Assembly: GCF_004331345.1 (NCBI RefSeq)
Contig: NZ_SJJZ01000001.1
Location: forward strand, 2,046,001 to 2,110,000
DNA: 64,000 nt
Source of the DNA: Kribbella soli
Lineage (GTDB): Bacteria; Actinomycetota; Actinomycetes; Propionibacteriales; Kribbellaceae
Direction of reading: 5' to 3'
The notes under the pieces are model-generated. The model saw only the letters and a list, made by a program, of their open reading frames with translations, was not told the DNA's origin and did no database searches. Below are positions 43,732 to 51,199 of the stretch, in pieces; the first letter of the stretch is position 1; every line of letters begins with the position of its first letter. Position numbers and translations under genes: made by a program.

Positions 43732-43775
43732 ATGGATAGTTCAGGTATCCGCTTATGGATACTGATACTATCCAT
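43732..43775. promoter_or_regulatory. Tandem MerR-type operators
   Basis: ATGGATA-N7-TATCCAT (43755-43775) is a perfect 7+7 inverted repeat; ATGGATA-N7-TATCCGC (43732-43752) is a second copy with two changed bases, 23 bp upstream. Both occupy the 82-bp gap between the DoxX and MerR genes. Confidence 0.7.
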
Positions 43776-43798
43776 CACAGACAACAGGAAGGCAAGCG

Positions 43799-44431
43799 AT
43801 GCGAATCGGGGAACTCAGCAAGGCCACCGACGTCCCGGTGCCGACGATCAAGTACTACCTGCGCGAAGGCCTGCTACCCGCCGGCGAACTCAGCAGCCCG
43901 AACCAGGCGTCCTACGGCGACACACACGTCCGCCGGCTCCGGCTGATCCGCGCACTGATCGAGCTCGCCCAAGTCCCGGTCGCCACCGTGAAGGAGATCC
44001 TCGAGTCACTCGACGCGGACGCCGAGCCCTTGCACGAACAGATCGGCCGCGCTCATCGCGCACTCACGCCGACCCGCCGCTTGTCCGCCTCCGACGACGC
44101 CCGGGCCGCCGCGACCACTCAGGTCACCGGCCTGATCGCCGACCGCGGCTGGTCCGTCGACCCCGAGGCACCCGCACTTGCCACGCTCATCGACACCGTC
44201 GCCGCGCTCCGCAGCCTCGGCCAGGACAACCTCGTCGCCCACCTCGACACCTACGCCGACGCGGTCGAACGCTTCACCCAGCTCGAGATCGATGCCGTCA
44301 CCACGAACCCCACCCGCGACCAACTGGCCGAATCGGTTGTCATCGGCACCATCCTCGGCGAGACCCTGATCGCCTCCCTGCGCCTCCTCGCCCAGGAGTC
44401 CATCTCCGCAGAACGCTGGAAGAACCGCTAG
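43799..44431 (+). CDS. MerR family transcriptional regulator
   Basis: 210 residues. MRIGELSKATDVPVPTIKYYLREGLLPAGELSSPNQASYGDTHVRRLRLIRALIELAQVPVATVKEIL is the MerR DNA-binding domain. The helical C-terminal effector region has no Cys metal site, so the inducer is probably organic. Adjacent operators point to control of the DoxX/membrane protein pair. Confidence 0.88.
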   Translation: MRIGELSKATDVPVPTIKYYLREGLLPAGELSSPNQASYGDTHVRRLRLIRALIELAQVPVATVKEILESLDADAEPLHEQIGRAHRALTPTRRLSASDDARAAATTQVTGLIADRGWSVDPEAPALATLIDTVAALRSLGQDNLVAHLDTYADAVERFTQLEIDAVTTNPTRDQLAESVVIGTILGETLIASLRLLAQESISAERWKNR

Positions 44432-44901
44432 CAGTCTCCGAGCAGCCCCGGGAGCAGCTTCGCCATCGCCTTGTGCAGAGCCCGGCGGTCGGTCTCGGTC
44501 AGCGGGTCGAAGACGAGTTGGCGGACCAGTTCGACATGTCCTGGCGCGGCCTTCACGAGTTCGGAGTACCCGTCGGAGGTGAGGATCGCGTTGGTGAACC
44601 GTCCGTCGTCCGGGTCGGGTTCACGCCGCACCAGGCCGCGGTTCTCCAGGCGGCGGATGAGGTGGGACAGCCGCGAGAGCTCGGAGTTGGCCAGGATCGC
44701 GAGGTGGCTCAGCCGCATCGTGTGATCGGGCTGGTCGGAGAGGCCGGCGAGAACGTAGTACTCCAGGAAGCTGAGGCCGGAGTCGCGTTGCAACTGCTCG
44801 CCGAGCTCCGCCGTGAGTAGAGCCATGACCAGCTGCAGCGTCTTCCAGGTCTCCAGCTCGTCGGCCGTCAGCCAGCGCGGCTCAGCCGTCTCCTTCCCCA
44901 T
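44428..44901 (-). CDS. MarR family transcriptional regulator
   Basis: 157 residues. FLEYYVLAGLSDQPDHTMRLSHLAILANSELSRLSHLIRRLENRGLVRREPDPDDGRFTNAILTSDG contains the winged helix with the DxR wing tip (DDGRFT). Divergent from a DoxX-like gene across two operator copies. The end overlaps MerR by 4 bp. Confidence 0.87.
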   Translation of the reverse strand: MGKETAEPRWLTADELETWKTLQLVMALLTAELGEQLQRDSGLSFLEYYVLAGLSDQPDHTMRLSHLAILANSELSRLSHLIRRLENRGLVRREPDPDDGRFTNAILTSDGYSELVKAAPGHVELVRQLVFDPLTETDRRALHKAMAKLLPGLLGDC

Positions 44902-44928
44902 GGCTGCAGCATAGCCATCGCAGCCATG

Positions 44929-44983
44929 ACTTGAACGTTCACGTCAATCGTTCTATCGTTGCTGGTGACATGAACATTCAAGT
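44929..44983. promoter_or_regulatory. Pair of MarR-type operators
   Basis: ACTTGAACGTTCACGT (44929-44944) and ACATGAACATTCAAGT (44968-44983) are near-palindromes sharing the core TGAAC-R-TTCA and the flanking TCAATC on the right. Centre distance 39 bp. They sit between the divergent MarR and DoxX-like genes. Confidence 0.6.
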
Positions 44984-45007
44984 CAATCCTCTGAAGGAGC
45001 CGTCGCC

Positions 45008-45370
45008 ATGAACGTCGTCGTCTGGATCGTTTCCGGGCTGCTCGCCGCGATGTTCCTGATGTCCGGCGTCATGAAGGTGCCGGCCACGAAGGCGTCGCTG
45101 GCCGGCAATCCCCGGATGGGCTGGGCGGCCCCGTTCCCGATCGAACTGATCAAGGTCATCGGCGTCGCGGAGATCGCCGGCGCCGCCGGCCTGATCCTCC
45201 CCCGCGCCTTCGACCTCGCCACCTGGCTGGTCCCCACCGCAGCCGTCGGCCTGGCCGTCGTCATGATCGGCGCCATCATCACCCACGCCCGCCGCTCCGA
45301 ACTCTCGAGCGTCGCCATCAACGCCGTACTACTCGCCCTAGCAGTCTTCGTAGCAGTCGAACGCTTCTGA
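45008..45370 (+). CDS. DoxX-like membrane protein
   Basis: 120 residues with four hydrophobic segments. SGVMKVPATKASLAGNPRMGWAAPFPIELIKVIGVAEIAGAAGLILP carries the small-residue helix and conserved basic residues of DoxX_2. Likely involved in membrane redox or stress; MarR-DoxX pairs often respond to quinones or hypochlorite. ATG has GAAGGAG upstream. Confidence 0.8.
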   Translation: MNVVVWIVSGLLAAMFLMSGVMKVPATKASLAGNPRMGWAAPFPIELIKVIGVAEIAGAAGLILPRAFDLATWLVPTAAVGLAVVMIGAIITHARRSELSSVAINAVLLALAVFVAVERF

Positions 45371-45375
45371 ACCCG

Positions 45376-46158
45376 TCACCGGTCGAGGAACGTGGTGAGC
45401 TCTGCGAGGTACTGCGGGCGGTTGTCGCGGCGTACCGAATGGCCGGCGCCGGCGACGTGTACCGCGCGGAACTCGCCGGCTGCGGCTTGAGCGCAGCGTT
45501 CGGCGTACTCGGCGGAGATCAGTGAGCCGCGTTCGGTATCGCCGTGGATCAGCAGTACCGGGCATGTGATCTCGGCCAACAGGTCGGTCAACGGGCCTGC
45601 CTCGCGAAACCGCAGACCGAACAACTGCGGGTTGACTTGGGCCTTCGACACGGCCCAGGGCTCGAGTTCGTCGGCGGCCCAGTCGGGGTCGTTGGATCGG
45701 CCCTGCGCGATTCGGGACGGTAGATCGAGTGCTCGGAGGTCCGCGAGCCAGCTCGGCTCGGACCACGGTTCGTCGTGTTGGTCGCCAGGCGCACCGGTCG
45801 GCGGGTCTTCCAGCACGACCGCACGGACCAGGTCCGGCCGCGACGCGGCCAGGTGGGCGGCCGCCATCGCACCCATCGAGTGGCCGACCACAACGATCCC
45901 GCCGTCACCGGGTTGGCTCGACAGCACGAGGGCCGCATCGTCGCGGTGCGCGTCATAGCGGATGGGTTCGTCCGGCAGCCCGGACTCGCCGTGCCCGCGG
46001 GCATCGATCGCGAGCGCCCGAACCCCAGGCAGCTCTCGGATCAGCGGTTCCCAGCACTGCGCAGAGTCCGAGAAGCCGTGCAGGAACGCGACCTCGGCCG
46101 CCGCCTCATCGGTCCGGTACCACGCCAGATGACCCGTCCTGCCTCGCACACCGAACAT
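45376..46158 (-). CDS. Alpha/beta fold hydrolase
   Basis: 260 residues, ATG 46156-46158 after AGGAAGG. AFLHGFSDSAQCW (oxyanion hole), DARGHGESG, VVVGHSMGAMAAAHLA (nucleophile elbow, Ser), IHGDTERGSLI (Asp) and VAGAGHSVRRDNR (His) complete the catalytic set. Esterase, lactonase or epoxide-hydrolase-like; substrate unknown. Ends close to the DoxX-like gene on the other strand and lies just downstream of dnaB (19 bp), so may share its transcript. Confidence 0.85.
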   Translation of the reverse strand: MFGVRGRTGHLAWYRTDEAAAEVAFLHGFSDSAQCWEPLIRELPGVRALAIDARGHGESGLPDEPIRYDAHRDDAALVLSSQPGDGGIVVVGHSMGAMAAAHLAASRPDLVRAVVLEDPPTGAPGDQHDEPWSEPSWLADLRALDLPSRIAQGRSNDPDWAADELEPWAVSKAQVNPQLFGLRFREAGPLTDLLAEITCPVLLIHGDTERGSLISAEYAERCAQAAAGEFRAVHVAGAGHSVRRDNRPQYLAELTTFLDR

Positions 46159-46177
46159 GGTTACCTTCCTGAGCCCA

Positions 46178-48031
46178 TCACCCGTCGTGCGCCATGTCCA
46201 CGAACCGTGAGTAGTGGCCCTGGAAGGCGACCACCACATCCGCGGTCGGCCCGTTTCGGTGCTTGGCGACGATGAAGTCCGCCTCACCGGGCCGGGTCGA
46301 CTCGCGTTCGTACGCATCCTCGCGGTGCAACAGGATGACGACGTCGGCGTCCTGTTCGAGCGATCCCGATTCGCGGAGGTCGGAGGCCATGGGGCGTTTG
46401 TCGGAGCGTTGTTCGGAGCCTCGGTTGAGCTGACAGATAGCGACGACGGGGAGCTCGAGTTCCTTGGCGAGGAGCTTGATGGAGCGGGAGAACTCGGAGA
46501 CTTCCAGCTGGCGGGACTCGACCTTCTTGCCGGACGTCATCAGCTGGAGGTAGTCGATGACGATCAGTTTGAGGTCGTGACGCTGTTTGAGGCGGCGGGC
46601 CTTGGCGCGGATCTCCATCATCGTCAGGTTCGGCGAGTCGTCGATGAACAGCGGGGCCTCGGAGACCTCGCCCATCTTGCGGGCCAGGCGGGCCCAGTCC
46701 TCGTCGGTCATCTTGCCGTTGCGCATGTGGTGCAGCGGGACCTTGGCCTCCGCCGACAGCAGTCGCATGGTGATCTCGTTGCGGCTCATCTCCAGCGAGA
46801 AGATGCACGAGGTCAGGCCGTGCTTGATCGAGCAGGACCGGGCGAAGTCCAGGCCGAGCGTCGAGTTGTGGGTCGGGATCATCGTCTTGCCGGCCAGGTA
46901 CAGATGGTCGGCGTTGTCGACCTCGACGCAGCGCACCGGTACGCCGACGACCGGGTCGACCCACTCCACCCGCCGCTCGCCCTCACCGTGCAGCGCGGCC
47001 GGGAAGCCGTGCCCGGTGATCTGCCGCGGCGCCGACCCGGGGATCGGCGGTGTCAGTCCGGGACTCGCCGACATCGCCGTGTACAGGTCGGCGGTCGTGC
47101 AGACCACCGGGCGGCCGCCGTCCTCGACGCGCCACTGGTGCTCGGCGTCGGCGACGATCGTGCTGCCGTCGGAGAACGACAGCCGGAAGCACGGACGGTC
47201 CACCATCACCTCGGTCGCCGCGACCACGGTCGTCGGCAGCCCGTCGGCGTCCAGCAACTGGTCGCCGACCGCGACCTCGGCCATCGTGGTCCAGCCGGTG
47301 GGTGTCGGCAGCGGGGTGTCGAGCGCGAGCGCCTTCCCCATCGCGGGACGGGCGGCGACGATGATCATCTGGCCGGGGTGCAGGCCGTTGGTCAGCTCGT
47401 CCAGGTCGGTGAACCCGGTCGGTACGCCGACCATCGCGTCACCGCGGGAGTCGATCGCCTCGATCTCGTCGAGGGCGCCCTCCATGATGTCCTTCAGCGG
47501 GGCGTAGTCCTCGGCGGTGCGCTTCTCGGTGACCGAGTAGATCTCCGCCTGCGCCTCGTCGACGACGTCGTCGACCTCGCCCTCACCGGCGTACCCGAGC
47601 TGGACGATCTTCGTGCCGGCCTCGACCAGGCGGCGCAGGATCGCCTTCTCCCGGACGATGTGCGCGTAGTAGCTGGCGTTGGCCGCGAGCGGGACGGACG
47701 CGACCAGGGTGTGCACATACGGCGCGCCGCCGATCCGGGTCATCTCGCCGCGCTTGTTGAGCTCGGCCGCGACCGTGATCGCGTCGGCCGGCTCACCCCG
47801 TGCGTACAGGTCGGTGATCGCGTCGAAAACGGCCTCGTGCGCCGGCCGGTAGAAGTCCGTGCTGCGCAGATTCTCGATCACGTCGGCGATCGCATCCTTG
47901 CTCAGCATCATCGCGCCGAGCACACACTGCTCGGCCGCGAGATCCTGGGGAGGGGTGCGGTCGAAGCCCATCTCCGGACGCCGCTCTTCGTGGCCGCCGT
48001 CCTGGCCCCCGCGGAACTCCGCCACGCTCAC
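46178..48031 (-). CDS. dnaB: Replicative DNA helicase DnaB containing a mini-intein
   Basis: 617 residues from GTG 48031 (VSVAEFRGGQ), which follows GAGGAGG; removing the 156-residue intein leaves about 461, the normal size. N-terminal helicase-primase domain: PPQDLAAEQCVLGAMMLSKDAI to about residue 180. The RecA-like domain has VAARPAMGK, split by the intein before STLGLDFAR, then LFIDDSPNLTMMEIRAKARRLK, LIVIDYLQLM and ICQLNRGSEQRSDKRPMASDLRESGSLEQDADVV. DnaB unwinds DNA at the fork as a hexameric ring. The longer upstream frame to 48088 lacks a ribosome-binding site. The Walker A motif is complete only after splicing, so helicase activity depends on it. Confidence 0.95.
   Translation of the reverse strand: MSVAEFRGGQDGGHEERRPEMGFDRTPPQDLAAEQCVLGAMMLSKDAIADVIENLRSTDFYRPAHEAVFDAITDLYARGEPADAITVAAELNKRGEMTRIGGAPYVHTLVASVPLAANASYYAHIVREKAILRRLVEAGTKIVQLGYAGEGEVDDVVDEAQAEIYSVTEKRTAEDYAPLKDIMEGALDEIEAIDSRGDAMVGVPTGFTDLDELTNGLHPGQMIIVAARPAMGKALALDTPLPTPTGWTTMAEVAVGDQLLDADGLPTTVVAATEVMVDRPCFRLSFSDGSTIVADAEHQWRVEDGGRPVVCTTADLYTAMSASPGLTPPIPGSAPRQITGHGFPAALHGEGERRVEWVDPVVGVPVRCVEVDNADHLYLAGKTMIPTHNSTLGLDFARSCSIKHGLTSCIFSLEMSRNEITMRLLSAEAKVPLHHMRNGKMTDEDWARLARKMGEVSEAPLFIDDSPNLTMMEIRAKARRLKQRHDLKLIVIDYLQLMTSGKKVESRQLEVSEFSRSIKLLAKELELPVVAICQLNRGSEQRSDKRPMASDLRESGSLEQDADVVILLHREDAYERESTRPGEADFIVAKHRNGPTADVVVAFQGHYSRFVDMAHDG
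46865..47332 (-). other. Class 3 mini-intein inside DnaB
   Basis: 156 residues inserted between Lys and Ser of the Walker A motif PAMGK/ST. It begins ALALDTPLPTPTGWTTM: block A with Ala, not Cys or Ser, at position 1. Block B ADAEHQW has Trp at intein position 67. Block F VRCVEVDNADHLYLAG has Cys at position 135, and block G is MIPTHN followed by Ser+1. Trp in block B, Cys in block F, Thr in block G with a non-nucleophilic first residue is the WCT set of class 3 inteins. No endonuclease motifs fit in the ~60 residues between blocks B and F. Class 3 inteins start splicing through the block F Cys. Confidence 0.93.
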
Positions 48032-48175
48032 TTCGTCCGACCTCCTCGTCCGCCCGCTGCCCAGCCACCGCCGGCCGGGTTCGAACACCTGATCGAACCC
48101 TAGCCAGGCCCACCGACAGTCTTCGGCGACAGGCCTCGCGACCGTACGCCCGTCACGTCACCAAAGGCCACTCGG

Positions 48176-48318
48176 TCGTCCACACCCCCTGTGGACGAAC
48201 CGTGGATAACCCCCGGAAGGGGTGTGCACAGGTTGGGCACAACCCTGTGGATATCTGCGGACAAGAACCCACAACAGGTCCGTGACCTGCGGTTTCTCTA
48301 GTTCACAACTGTGGAGAA
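48176..48318. promoter_or_regulatory. Cluster of DnaA-box-like nonamers between dnaB and the MATE gene
   Basis: Six 9-mers, each one mismatch from TTATCCACA or TTGTCCACA: TCGTCCACA at 48176 (plus) and, on the minus strand, at 48190-48198 (TCGTCCACA), 48201-48209 (TTATCCACG), 48246-48254 (ATATCCACA), 48256-48264 (TTGTCCGCA) and 48310-48318 (TTCTCCACA). They fill the 344-bp gap upstream of dnaB (48032-48375), which otherwise shows only a GTGTGCACAGGTTGGGCAC stretch and no gene. Confidence 0.65.
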
Positions 48319-48375
48319 GAAAAAGTTTGAGACCAATTTCCGACGCGCCCGCGAGTCCTGAGTAACCTCGCTCCG

Positions 48376-49698
48376 GTGAGACGTGGACGATGGGTGGGCG
48401 AACAGGACCGGGAGATCCTCCGGCTGGCCGTCCCGGCGTTCTTCGCCCTGGTGTCGGAGCCGCTGATGCTGCTCGCGGACTCCGCGATCGTCGGTCACCT
48501 GGGCACCCCGCAGCTCGCCGCGCTCGGCATCGCCGGCACCATCCTGCAGACCCTCGTGGGCATCTGCGTCTTCCTCGCGTACGGCACCACGTCCGCGGTC
48601 GCCCGCCGGATCGGCGCCGGTGACCACAAGGGCGCGCTGGCCCAGGGCATCGACGGACTTTGGCTGGCGTTGCTCCTGGGCGTCGTACTCGCACTCCTCG
48701 GGCTGGCGCTCGCGCCGCAGGCCATCGCGGCGTTCGACCCGTCGCCGGAGGTGGCCGACCACGCGGTGACGTACCTGCGGATCTCCTGCTTCGGCATCCC
48801 GTCGATGCTGCTCCTGCTCGCCGCCACCGGCGTACTGCGGGGTCTGCAGGACACGAAGACCCCGATGGTCGTCGCGATCACCGCCAACCTCGCCAACATC
48901 GGACTGAACGTCCTGCTCGTGTACGGCCTCCATCTGGACATCGCGGGCTCCGCCATGGGTACGGCACTCGCGCAGACCGGCGCCGGTGTCGCGCTGGTCG
49001 TGGTGGTGGTCCGTGGCGCCCGCCGCGACGGCGCCAAGCTCCGCCCCGATCGTCCCGGGATCCTGGCCTCCGCGCAGATGGGCGTACCGCTCGTCGTCCG
49101 CACGCTGACGCTTCGCGCGGCGATCATTCTGCTCACGTTCGTCGCCACGGCCCTGGGGACGACGTCCGTCGCGGCCCACCAGGTCGCCTTCACGCTGTGG
49201 TCGTTCCTCGCACTCGCCCTCGACGCCATCGCGATCGCCGCGCAGGCGCTCACCGGCCGCGCCCTGGGCGCCGGCGACGTCGCGGGAACCCGCGCGATCA
49301 CCCGCCGGATGATGTGGTGGGGCCTGTTCTCCGGCATGATCGGTGGCCTCGCGCTCTGGGGACTGCGTGACGTCTACGTCCCGTGGTTCACCACAGACCC
49401 CGAGGTACGTCGTACGCTCGCCGCCATCCTGATCGTGTCCGCGCTGTGGCAGCCGATCAACGGTGTCGTGTTCGTACTGGACGGCGTACTCATCGGCGCC
49501 GGGGACGGGCGGTACCTCGCTGCGGCCGGAATCGTCGCACTCGCGCTGTACGTCCCGCTGGCGCTGGCGGTGCTCTGGCTCGGCGGCGGGATCGTCGCGC
49601 TGTGGTGGGCGTTCGGCGGGTACATGCTGCTGCGATTCCTCACTTTGACCACGCGTGAGCGGCGCGACGCCTGGCTGGTCACCGGGGCTACCCGCTGA
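48376..49698 (+). CDS. MATE family efflux transporter, DinF-type
   Basis: 440 residues, GTG start, about twelve hydrophobic segments. REILRLAVPAFFALVSEPLMLLADSAIVGHLG and the second-half repeat ASAQMGVPLVVRTLTLRAAIILLTFVATALGTTSVAAHQVAFTLW are MATE signatures, and VVFVLDGVLIGAGDGRYL closes it. Exports organic cations in exchange for Na+ or H+. A MATE gene next to dnaB is a conserved actinobacterial arrangement. Confidence 0.88.
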   Translation: MRRGRWVGEQDREILRLAVPAFFALVSEPLMLLADSAIVGHLGTPQLAALGIAGTILQTLVGICVFLAYGTTSAVARRIGAGDHKGALAQGIDGLWLALLLGVVLALLGLALAPQAIAAFDPSPEVADHAVTYLRISCFGIPSMLLLLAATGVLRGLQDTKTPMVVAITANLANIGLNVLLVYGLHLDIAGSAMGTALAQTGAGVALVVVVVRGARRDGAKLRPDRPGILASAQMGVPLVVRTLTLRAAIILLTFVATALGTTSVAAHQVAFTLWSFLALALDAIAIAAQALTGRALGAGDVAGTRAITRRMMWWGLFSGMIGGLALWGLRDVYVPWFTTDPEVRRTLAAILIVSALWQPINGVVFVLDGVLIGAGDGRYLAAAGIVALALYVPLALAVLWLGGGIVALWWAFGGYMLLRFLTLTTRERRDAWLVTGATR

Positions 49699-49739
49699 CC
49701 CTGCGGTGCGGCATCGTGGAACAGAAGGAAAGGAGCGGC

Positions 49740-50486
49740 ATGCCCGACACCGACGACGACCAGTCCGTCGAGCTCGTACCCGATCAACGGGAGCAGGGCG
49801 ACGACGACACCGAGGCCGCAAGTGAGCGGCGGGCCGCCCAGGCACGGACTCAGGCCGACAAGAACCCGACCCACGACTTGGCGGAAGAAGAAGCAGAACG
49901 CCAGGAAGAGGCGGACGAGAAGGCCCGGCTGGACGAGGACGCGGAGGCGCGTGCGGAAGAGCTCGAGGAGCGTGCTGCCAAGGACCAGCAGGCGCTCGAG
50001 GAGCGACGCAGCCGCGAGGAGCTGCTCGATGCCACCGCGGAGACCTCTCGGGCGTTCCAGCTCGCATACGCCGACGAGGAGGCTCGCGACCGGTACCGGC
50101 AGTACGCCACGAACGACGTGCAGCGGGGCATCAGCGACCGCGCCCACGGCCGGCACGAGCTGGACGAGGCGGCAACACACCGCGACGAGGCCGGATCAGC
50201 AGGGCTGGTCGCGGAAGGCCGCCGGTACCAGAACGCCGCCACCATCGAGGAACGCAAGGCCGTCAGCGACGACAGCATCTCCCGCGAGTACGACGCCTCC
50301 GCGCGGGAGCACCGCCGCGAAGCACAGCCGAACCCGAGCGAGGCCGTCCGCAAACCACCGGAGGACACGCCCGAGGCCCAGCTCCCCCAGGCGCGCCGCC
50401 ACGTCCGCGGTCCCGGCCGGGTCCGGAACAAGCAGGGCAAGGTCGTGAAGCCGAACCGGTCCAGCGAGCCGGACCTGGAGATCTAG
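49740..50486 (+). CDS. Highly charged coiled-coil hypothetical protein
   Basis: 248 residues from ATG 49740 (AAGGAAAGGAG upstream). Extremely rich in Glu, Arg, Ala and Asp. Residues ~45-105 (EEEAERQEEADEKARLDEDAE ... EERRSREELL) predict a long coiled coil, then a less ordered basic tail. No membrane segment or signal. Lies next to the type IV secretion-like cluster but on the opposite strand; function unknown. Confidence 0.65.
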   Translation: MPDTDDDQSVELVPDQREQGDDDTEAASERRAAQARTQADKNPTHDLAEEEAERQEEADEKARLDEDAEARAEELEERAAKDQQALEERRSREELLDATAETSRAFQLAYADEEARDRYRQYATNDVQRGISDRAHGRHELDEAATHRDEAGSAGLVAEGRRYQNAATIEERKAVSDDSISREYDASAREHRREAQPNPSEAVRKPPEDTPEAQLPQARRHVRGPGRVRNKQGKVVKPNRSSEPDLEI

Positions 50487-50818
50487 GGCTGCAGGTTCTG
50501 GGTCTGGATGATTGCCAGGTTCGCCGCAACCAGCACGACGAAGCCGACACCGAGCAGCGGGTGCCTCAGGCTCCACAGGGCGGCACCCGCCAAGCCGAAC
50601 ACGAGGACCTTCACGGTCCAACGCAGTACCGGAGTCGTGTGCGCTGCGGTCGGTGCCGCGAACAGGCCCCATACGATCGCGGTGGCCAATGGCAGCGCCA
50701 CCGCGAGCAGCCAGCGCACAAGCGTCGTACCGCCTGTGCGCCAGCCCCACCATGCGAAGATGCCTAGGGCAACCAGCTCGGCGAGGAACGCCAGCAGCAG
50801 GTTGCCCCACTTCCACAT
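50483..50818 (-). CDS. YrdB-like DUF2568 membrane protein
   Basis: 111 residues with four hydrophobic helices: LLLAFLAELVALGIFAWWGW, WLLAVALPLATAIVWGLFAAP, VLVFGLAGAALW, LGVGFVVLVAANLAI. The WG..LLAFLLEL..L and WG.F.AP..........L motifs match the YrdB/DUF2568 family. Downstream end of the minus-strand run; its link to secretion is unclear. Confidence 0.7.
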   Translation of the reverse strand: MWKWGNLLLAFLAELVALGIFAWWGWRTGGTTLVRWLLAVALPLATAIVWGLFAAPTAAHTTPVLRWTVKVLVFGLAGAALWSLRHPLLGVGFVVLVAANLAIIQTQNLQP

Positions 50819-50821
50819 TTG

Positions 50822-51199
50822 CTAGATCCCGCGGATGTTCGGCTGCCGCTGGTCGAAGAACAGGCCGGCCGGCGGCTCCTGCACCGGGAGCGGCGGGATC
50901 GGGTAGTCGGTGTGCTGGTTGTTCCGGCAGGCGGCGAACGGGCCGTCCGGGTCCAGTAGCGACATCATGTGCGGGTCCGCGTGGTCACGCCACCAGACCG
51001 ACATGCCGGTCGCCGGGTCCAGGCGCAGGTGCTCCCAGGCACGCCAGATCGAGTCCAGCCGGCTCAGCGCCTCCGCGTGCCGGTACCACTCGGGGCACCA
51101 GATGAACTGCTGCCCGAGCCGGCGCGTGTAGAGGTAGATGAGCCGGTCTTCCACGAACGCCGCGACGTGCGGGTAGAACAGCTCCTGCTCACCATCCAC
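50822..51199 (-). CDS. DUF4913 family protein
   Basis: 125 residues; GTG 51199 after GGGAGACAACC is preferred, 11 bp inside the end of the VirD4-like gene. LFYPHVAAFVEDRLIYLYTRRLGQQFIWCPEWYRHAEALSRLDSIWRAWEHLRLDPATGMSVWWRDHADPHMMSLLDPDGPFAAC is the DUF4913 pattern, rich in Trp and acidic residues. DUF4913 genes recur beside TraG-like ATPases on actinobacterial plasmids and chromosomes; activity unknown. Confidence 0.75.
   Translation of the reverse strand: MDGEQELFYPHVAAFVEDRLIYLYTRRLGQQFIWCPEWYRHAEALSRLDSIWRAWEHLRLDPATGMSVWWRDHADPHMMSLLDPDGPFAACRNNQHTDYPIPPLPVQEPPAGLFFDQRQPNIRGI

Noticed and set aside
48032..48088. Longer DnaB start at 48088
   Set aside because: The extra 19 residues lack a ribosome-binding site; GTG 48031 has GAGGAGG and gives the normal DnaB length after intein removal.
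48100..48375. Chromosomal origin oriC
   Set aside because: DnaA-like boxes are present but dnaA, dnaN and an AT-rich unwinding element are not; only a DnaA-binding region can be claimed.
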